Shown in pieces: positions 47,176-51,412 of a stretch of DNA of 51,412 nt. The stretch lies in NCBI GenBank assembly GCA_001567255.1, contig LNBW01000026.1, positions 1 through 51,412 on the forward strand, given 5' to 3'. A model generated the notes under the pieces. The model saw only the letters and a list, made by a program, of their open reading frames with translations. It searched no databases and was not told the origin of the DNA. The position numbers and the translations under genes are program-made. This DNA is from Bacteroidetes bacterium OLB9. Its GTDB lineage: Bacteria > Bacteroidota > Bacteroidia > Chitinophagales > Saprospiraceae. Every line of letters begins with the position of its first letter. Within the stretch, counting starts at the first letter, position 1.

Positions 47176-47607
47176 CTAGACCTCAACCTGAGTGTGGAGA
47201 TATGCACAGGATGTTTCGGTTTCATATATTTTTATACCGATAGCTGTGATGCCATTTTCGCGAAGAAAATGCTGATGATTTTGGATGAGTAGGGTAGAGA
47301 AATACCGGCATAGATTTTCAGCAGTAGAATCATAAGGTAGCAGAAAATGTCTCCATGCTTTCTGCTGAAAAATCTCTAAAAGTTCAGTATCATCCTTGCA
47401 AATGATAGTCGTATGGTCCAGCTGATCAATATAAGGAGTCAAAATTTTTCTTATCTCACCGAAGTCAATGACCATACCTTCATCGTTGATGTTGCCTTCG
47501 AATTCAACCGTCATAGTGTAGGTATGCCCGTGCAGATGTCGACATTTTGCTTGGTGCTTAGGCAATCTGTGTGCGGCGTCCCATTTGAAGGTTTTGGAAA
47601 TTAACAT
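47176..47607 (-). CDS. queD: 6-carboxy-5,6,7,8-tetrahydropterin synthase QueD
   Basis: A 143-residue enzyme of the PTPS/QueD family, which converts 7,8-dihydroneopterin triphosphate to 6-carboxytetrahydropterin in queuosine/7-deazaguanine synthesis. Zinc ligands are His13 (AAHRLPKH), His26 and His28 (RHLHGHTYT); Cys22 sits at the catalytic position. The conserved DFGEIRK, LDHTTI and C-terminal E...T segments (KIYETETSCAYL) are present. Length suits the T-fold monomer. It stands alone here with its own TAAATTTG box at 47663-47670; other queuosine genes are not in the window. Confidence 0.9.
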   Translation of the reverse strand: MLISKTFKWDAAHRLPKHQAKCRHLHGHTYTMTVEFEGNINDEGMVIDFGEIRKILTPYIDQLDHTTIICKDDTELLEIFQQKAWRHFLLPYDSTAENLCRYFSTLLIQNHQHFLRENGITAIGIKIYETETSCAYLHTQVEV

Positions 47608-47662
47608 CTTGAAGGATTTTTTTAGTAAAATGAGCCCATTACTAGGCGATACTTTGAAACCG

Positions 47663-47670
47663 CAAATTTA
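47663..47670 (-). promoter_or_regulatory. -7 promoter element (TAAATTTG) for queD
   Basis: TAAATTTG on the minus strand, 56 bp before the queD ATG, matches TAnnTTTG. Confidence 0.5.
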
Positions 47671-47770
47671 AACTGTTTTTATCCAAATTGCAAAATTTTT
47701 GTTTTCTCTAACCTTGATCTAAGTGATCAAGATAGTGGTGTAAGTCTTTAGAAGCTGACAGTGTAAAATA

Positions 47771-48487
47771 TTATTTTGTGGGTGGTTTAGGATTGAGTGG
47801 ACGAATAATCAACTCGTTGATGAGCATATTATCCGGAGTCTCTAGTACATGCACGACTGTATTGGCCAGATCTTCAGGATGTAGCATATTGTCATGAGGA
47901 AAAATGCCTGATGACTCAAAAAAATCTGTCTCGATAGATCCGGGATTGAGGCAAGTCACCTTGATATTATACGGTCGCAACTCGATATACAAGGCCTCAC
48001 TAAAACCACGCACCCCAAACTTAGAGGCACAGTAGGCGGTAGCCTCAGACCTACCAATATGGCCAAGAATAGATCCAATATTGATAATGTGACATGAGGT
48101 TGATCTGGCTTTCATCAGCGGTGTGATTGCTGATGTGATATAGTATAGAGCGTTTAAGTTGGTATTCATCGCATCATGCCATTCTTCTAGGGAAGTCTTA
48201 TCTACTGATTTGAAAAATCCCAAACCTGCGTTATTGATTAGAATATCTGGTCCGTAATCCTCTGAAAAAGTCTCAACCACCCATGATTGTACGGCTTTGC
48301 AATCTGTCATGTCCAATGAAATAGGTTTAAATAATTCCCCTAATTCATTTTGAACTTGTGAAAGTACCTGACCATTTCGTGCCAGACCATATACTGTACA
48401 ACCTTTGTGTACTAATGCAGAAGCAATAGCTCTACCTAGACCTTTACTTGCACCTGTAACAATGGCAATTTTTCTGTCTAAAACCAT
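47771..48487 (-). CDS. Short-chain dehydrogenase/reductase
   Basis: A 238-residue classical SDR. The cofactor motif is VTGASKGLGRAIA, with NNAGLG, the catalytic Ser in IINIGSILGHIG and the Tyr-Lys pair in ATAYCASKFG. Length and spacing are typical of single-domain NADP-dependent SDRs related to 3-oxoacyl-ACP reductase or serine/threonine dehydrogenase-like (YdfG) enzymes; the substrate cannot be told. It is 10 bp after the AhpD-like gene and probably co-transcribed from the box at 48972. Confidence 0.87.
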   Translation of the reverse strand: MVLDRKIAIVTGASKGLGRAIASALVHKGCTVYGLARNGQVLSQVQNELGELFKPISLDMTDCKAVQSWVVETFSEDYGPDILINNAGLGFFKSVDKTSLEEWHDAMNTNLNALYYITSAITPLMKARSTSCHIINIGSILGHIGRSEATAYCASKFGVRGFSEALYIELRPYNIKVTCLNPGSIETDFFESSGIFPHDNMLHPEDLANTVVHVLETPDNMLINELIIRPLNPKPPTK

Positions 48488-48497
48488 AATGGTGTGG

Positions 48498-48935
48498 TTA
48501 GTCTAATTTAGAATGAAGCGTGATAGCAATTCTATTCCAACCATTGATGGCTACCACCGACATGATGACCGCAGCCAGCTCTTTTTCGGTCAGGTGAGTA
48601 GCGGCAGCTTCATAAACACTGTCAGGTACATGATTTTGATGGATTACGGTCATCGCTTCCGTGAGTGCAAGCACTGCTCTTTCCTTTTCAGTATAAAGAT
48701 CGGTTTCTCTCCATGCATCCAGCAGAAAAAGTCGTTGAGCTGATTCTCCTTCCTTCATAGCATCACGTGTGTGCATATTGATACAGTAGGCACAGCCATT
48801 AATCTGAGAGGCCCGGGTTTTGATGAGTTCATATAGCTTAAAATCTAGACCGCTCTTTTCGATATACGTTTCGAGACCGATCATCGCCTGATACGCCTCA
48901 GGAGATACTTTGGCCAAATTCATTCTGTCTTTCAT
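48498..48935 (-). CDS. Carboxymuconolactone decarboxylase/AhpD-like protein
   Basis: A 145-residue all-helical protein of the AhpD-like superfamily. The redox motif CAYCINMHTRDAMKEG (CxxC plus His) matches the peroxidase-type AhpD active site and the alkylhydroperoxidase core of the CMD family. It may act as a small thiol peroxidase or a thioredoxin-dependent partner. The best start is the ATG at 48935 (MKDRMNLAKVS); the frame extends 13 codons upstream, but those codons overlap the promoter box at 48972. First gene of a pair with the SDR. Confidence 0.82.
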   Translation of the reverse strand: MKDRMNLAKVSPEAYQAMIGLETYIEKSGLDFKLYELIKTRASQINGCAYCINMHTRDAMKEGESAQRLFLLDAWRETDLYTEKERAVLALTEAMTVIHQNHVPDSVYEAAATHLTEKELAAVIMSVVAINGWNRIAITLHSKLD

Positions 48936-48971
48936 GATGATGATTATAAGATTATATTGATAAAAATAATA

Positions 48972-48979
48972 CAAATTTA
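48972..48979 (-). promoter_or_regulatory. -7 promoter element (TAAATTTG) for the AhpD-like/SDR pair
   Basis: TAAATTTG on the minus strand matches TAnnTTTG, 37 bp before the ATG at 48935. Confidence 0.5.
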
Positions 48980-49258
48980 GGTAGGCTTTGTTTGGAAATC
49001 ATGGGTTTTATATCGCTTTGAATCGTCAAGAATTTGTAAAATTTCATACAAAAAGACTTTGATGGAATGAGCGATATCCATATAGCTGACGGATTAGACC
49101 ACCTTTCATAGGCAATTTGATTGAGAGAAATAGACATTTTGACCCATCCCATGTTCATAACAGTGATTGTGCCAAAAAAGGAAACGTGATAGTTTATCGT
49201 GAGTACGACGAAAATTAAAGGTCAAGCTAAACAGTAGCGGATTATAGTTTGAGTGTCT

Positions 49259-49362
49259 TGTCCTAAAATAGGTTTACACTAAGATGTGTAAAAATGGACA
49301 AAAAAATATGGTAAACCAATATCAGGGTTTATTCTTTAACCTGTAAACTTTTTTAGGATGAA
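49259..49362. mobile_element. IS remnant or MITE with imperfect terminal inverted repeats
   Basis: TGTCCTAAAATAGGTTTACA at the left and CTGTAAACTTTTTTAGGATG at the right are imperfect inverted repeats bounding about 104 bp. Inside the left end is a hairpin TTTACAC/GTGTAAA. The layout resembles fused left and right ends of a Bacteroidota insertion sequence whose transposase has been deleted. No transposase gene remains. Confidence 0.5.
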
Positions 49363-49425
49363 TCATGCCTGTCGTAAAGAATAAATAATCAAATCGATAA
49401 CTCTCTAATAAGGAATGCCAGTACC

Positions 49426-49458
49426 GGTCGAAGGCCTGCCCTGAGCGAAGCCGAATGG
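49426..49458. repeat. REP-like palindromic repeat
   Basis: GGTCGAAGGCCTGCCCTGAG followed by CGAAGCCGAATGG resembles the TCGAAG...CTGAGCGAAG.CGAA intergenic repeats scattered through many genomes. GC content is higher than its surroundings. Confidence 0.5.
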
Positions 49459-49509
49459 ATCCAACTAAGGTTTTATTTTTAGCCTTTTAAGCTAGTGGTG
49501 GTTATAATC

Positions 49510-49581
49510 GATGCTAACGGCTAGCATTAACGAAGGGCAGTCCCTATAGGGCTGCCTTTCGTTCAATGCATTGTTAGCATC
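49510..49581 (-). repeat. attC-like foldback directly after a gene
   Basis: A 72-bp imperfect palindrome. Outer arms GATGCTAAC (49510-49518) and GTTAGCATC (49573-49581) pair perfectly. Inner stems (GCATT/AATGC; AACGAA/TTCGTT; GGCAG/CTGCC) continue with a few bulges. It starts 4 nt after the stop of the lipoprotein gene, as an integron attC follows a cassette gene. The GTTAGCA box departs from the consensus GTTRRRY at the last two positions, so it could be a divergent attC or a plain terminator. Confidence 0.5.
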
Positions 49582-49585
49582 TGGT

Positions 49586-50119
49586 TTATCTTCCTTTGAT
49601 TATTCTTGTATGAAATACACCATCTGTAAACCTTAAAGTATCTGATGATTCTAAATATAGCGGATTTGAAGTGTCTCGAATCAAGGTGGCATTAAATTTG
49701 CCTTTAATTTCATTGCCACTTATTTCAGTTATTTCGACAGTGTTATCCTTGGTCTTATCTAATTTGAATACATCTCCTAATACATCACCATCTTCAAGAA
49801 TTGTTGTGTAAAAACATGAAATATGCTCTGGAATAGAATCGCTTGAAATTTTCAATACTCCAATATCACCTTTTTTGATACCCCAAATTGTCAAAGCATT
49901 TCTCCAAATATCTGCATTGTTATACAAATCAAATTTAATTCCAAAGTATAGTGGATTCTGCTCATCTTGTATTGCAATTACTTTAGGGGTCCAATCAATT
50001 CCATTTTTCAAAGCTGATGCTTCTCCCCAATACGGCCAGATAAATGGAGAAATGGCTTCGTCTTTTTGGCAACCTGCCAGAATAATCGAAATTAATATTA
50101 ATTGGATTAACTTATTCAT
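49586..50119 (-). CDS. Predicted lipoprotein of unknown function
   Basis: A 177-residue protein with a lipoprotein signal (MNKLIQLILISIILAGC, lipobox LAGC). The mature part begins QKDEAISPF and contains NGIDWTPKVIAIQDEQ and EITEISGNEIKGKFNATLI, a pattern seen in small beta-rich Bacteroidota lipoproteins (DUF6252/DUF5025-like) where 'NG..W' starts a barrel-like fold. I cannot assign a function. Its start overlaps the upstream gene end by 8 bp and an attC-like foldback begins 4 nt after its stop, so it looks like the last gene of a cassette. Confidence 0.65.
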   Translation of the reverse strand: MNKLIQLILISIILAGCQKDEAISPFIWPYWGEASALKNGIDWTPKVIAIQDEQNPLYFGIKFDLYNNADIWRNALTIWGIKKGDIGVLKISSDSIPEHISCFYTTILEDGDVLGDVFKLDKTKDNTVEITEISGNEIKGKFNATLIRDTSNPLYLESSDTLRFTDGVFHTRIIKGR

Positions 50120-50888
50120 GATGGATCATTAATTTTTTTGAAACAATGGTATTATTCTCATAATATGTTATGATATGCAGTCCTTTAGACAATAATTCCG
50201 CATTGTACTGAGCAAATATACTTTTACTTATAGGGTCATAATTATAATTAATCTTTGTACGAACCCCAAATGTATTTGAAATGAATATGTCTTTTGGTTC
50301 ATCTCTTACATTTTTTATAAATAACGTAATGTCTGATGATGCAGGGTTGGGGTACACTTCAATTTCAGGATGTATTTCTGTAAAATCAGGTATTGAAGGC
50401 CTTTCTGGCTCAATTTCACCATCACAATTGACAACCATAAAATCTGTAAAAGCCGTTTGACCATCAGCACAAGTAACAGTCACTCTTAAATACAATTCAT
50501 ATTGGTTATAAAGTGGAAGAGTAACACAAGTAGAACTTCCAATATTTGTATAATTCCAACCGTCAGAACTTCCCTGCCATATTATATTTTGTATATTCGT
50601 ACAATTTGAAACGCTCACGCACCATGTACCATTTTGATTGGTTTCAATGCAGGAAGGGCCTGTGATTTGTAATGTAATAGGATTTGCCCTAAATTGGGAC
50701 ACAGCACATGCATTTTCTTTCATCATTCTTGCATTATCATTACGTGTTGCGGCTCCTTTTTGCGTTGGAAATTCTTCGCAATCTTTGTCGGTTACCAAGT
50801 TTGGGTCGGAAAGCGTATTTTCTTTAACCGTATTTCTAACAACTTGAATTTGTTTTATATCTTCTGTTTCGGCTTCTCGTATTTTCAT
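50112..50888 (-). CDS. T9SS C-terminal-domain protein lacking a signal peptide
   Basis: A 258-residue protein. Residues ~65-160 resemble an Ig/PKD-like module (TLQITGPSCIETNQNGTWCV; IIWQGSSDGWNYTNIG; ELYLRVTVTCADG). The last ~80 residues (IEVYPNPASSDITLFI to KLMIHHE) are a type A T9SS sorting domain. The N-terminus MKIREAETEDIKQIQVV is charged and helical with no Sec signal, and an in-frame stop lies four codons upstream, so no longer start exists. A T9SS cargo without a signal peptide should not leave the cytoplasm; it may be a truncated or recombined gene. The start overlaps the stop of the membrane-protein gene (ATGA). Confidence 0.65.
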   Translation of the reverse strand: MKIREAETEDIKQIQVVRNTVKENTLSDPNLVTDKDCEEFPTQKGAATRNDNARMMKENACAVSQFRANPITLQITGPSCIETNQNGTWCVSVSNCTNIQNIIWQGSSDGWNYTNIGSSTCVTLPLYNQYELYLRVTVTCADGQTAFTDFMVVNCDGEIEPERPSIPDFTEIHPEIEVYPNPASSDITLFIKNVRDEPKDIFISNTFGVRTKINYNYDPISKSIFAQYNAELLSKGLHIITYYENNTIVSKKLMIHHE

Positions 50889-51232
50889 AGTCCTAATTTA
50901 TTTTTCATTGTCAGTAAAATGACAAAAATGATAATTGAAAATAGTGTTCCGACAGGGAGATACCACAAAGTCAGAATTGAAATTATTATTCCGAAAATAT
51001 ATGTCCAATTTTGGTTTGTCCACAAAGCATAAAGCCAAACAAGCCAAAGTATTCCGAAGGTTATAAAAAGTGGTCCAAGCTTAAAAACGTCAATATTTAG
51101 TTTATAAAATATGTTTGCCCAAGGTCCCGGTTTTTCAGGTCCAATATATTTTCCTTTGAGCATTACATAAATTCCGTCAATGAGCATATAACCACCATTA
51201 AGAAGTGCGAGTATTGTCAAAAATATTTTCAT
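50885..51232 (-). CDS. Small membrane protein, unknown function
   Basis: A 115-residue protein with three to four membrane segments (IFLTILALLNGGYMLIDGIYVML; LGPLFITFGILWLVWLYALW; YIFGIIISILTLWYLPVGTLFSIIIFVILL). The loop GKYIGPEKPGPWANIFYKLN is a distinctive conserved-looking stretch. I believe I have seen similar proteins in other Bacteroidota but cannot name the family. It is the first of three overlapping genes on this strand, downstream of the attC-like sequence at the window edge. Confidence 0.6.
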   Translation of the reverse strand: MKIFLTILALLNGGYMLIDGIYVMLKGKYIGPEKPGPWANIFYKLNIDVFKLGPLFITFGILWLVWLYALWTNQNWTYIFGIIISILTLWYLPVGTLFSIIIFVILLTMKNKLGL

Positions 51233-51276
51233 TCCTTTGTTATAATTCTGTTTTTCGGTTACGTTCTGTTAGCATT

Positions 51277-51412
51277 GCAGGTAACGTTTCTCAGCTATAC
51301 GCAGGCAGGGATTTTAACCACTGAACTTCCTACGAAGAACTGAACTTCAAATTTACCACTTTCCTGTCTTACGAAGCACGAACCCCCTGCTTGCGTATAG
51401 GTGATGTTATGC
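51277..51412 (-). repeat. Long attC-like foldback reaching the window edge
   Basis: CTATACGCAGGCAGGG (51295-51310) pairs with CCCTGCTTGCGTATAG (51385-51400) with one mismatch, and outer GCAGGTAAC and GTTATGC boxes flank it. The 74-bp loop contains two copies of CTGAACTTC and two ACGAAG motifs. On the minus strand it lies just before the three-gene block, as an upstream attC would. The element may continue beyond 51412. Confidence 0.5.

Larger units (their letters stand above)
48980..49509. other. Gene-free region with mobile-DNA traces
   Basis: About 530 bp without a credible gene. It contains the IS-end-like element at 49259-49362 and a REP-like palindrome at 49426-49458, followed by the attC-like foldback at 49510. 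The region between reads like decayed sequence. Confidence 0.5.

Overview
The window looks like a chromosome segment of a Bacteroidota bacterium, most likely of the Saprospiraceae/Saprospiria type. The evidence: AT-rich intergenic DNA; promoters with a TAnnTTTG -7 element instead of -35/-10 boxes; no clear Shine-Dalgarno sequences; secreted proteins ending in type IX secretion (T9SS) sorting domains; a 2110-residue HYR/dockerin-like surface protein typical of this group; and the gene families present (GH109, DUF2249, class II ribonucleotide reductase). The assignment is inference from gene content. I saw no rRNA, tRNA or CRISPR array.

Layout. 1-4000: a secreted GH74-like beta-propeller between two gene-poor, decayed-looking stretches. 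4000-9900 (minus strand): a lipoprotein, PutP, then an outer-membrane-protein/RluD/acyl-CoA reductase run and two small membrane proteins. 10200-14000: a Tat-type GH109 enzyme, a NupC-type nucleoside transporter and a uridine kinase. 14100-20460: the giant surface protein. 20800-23750: thyA and an M3 peptidase. 23870-29540: a nitrosative-stress / Fe-S-repair island. 29900-38660: an MFS transporter, aconitase, isochorismate synthase, a dihaem cytochrome and class II RNR. 39100-42570: tyrosine phenol-lyase with an ADP-forming acyl-CoA synthetase. 42900-47040: an operon of an ILVBL/HACL2-like thiamine-diphosphate enzyme, an ISOC2-like hydrolase and a long-chain acyl-CoA synthetase. 47170-48940: QueD, an SDR and an AhpD-like protein. 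49000-51412: a mobile-DNA-like tail with an IS remnant, a REP-like palindrome and a three-gene block flanked by attC-like foldback sequences.

The most interesting region is the island at 23870-29540. A minus-strand gene set encodes a protein with four DUF2249 domains fused to a complete Ric/ScdA di-iron repair protein, a DUF1858 plus two-DUF2249 protein, a haem-copper-oxidase-I/NnrS-like membrane protein, a DUF59 Fe-S assembly factor and an Rrf2 regulator with an NsrR-like three-cysteine cluster. A divergent gene encodes three more DUF2249 domains. About nine DUF2249 copies thus sit together, with a palindrome between the divergent promoters. The simplest reading is a sensor/repair module for nitric-oxide damage in which DUF2249 has been multiplied for an unknown purpose.

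Three genes (acyl-CoA reductase, uridine kinase, NnrS-like protein) are each broken by exactly one surplus base in or beside a homopolymer. Removing one base restores a full-length family member in each case. This points either to homopolymer length errors in the read data or to slippage-prone genes; sequence alone cannot separate the two.
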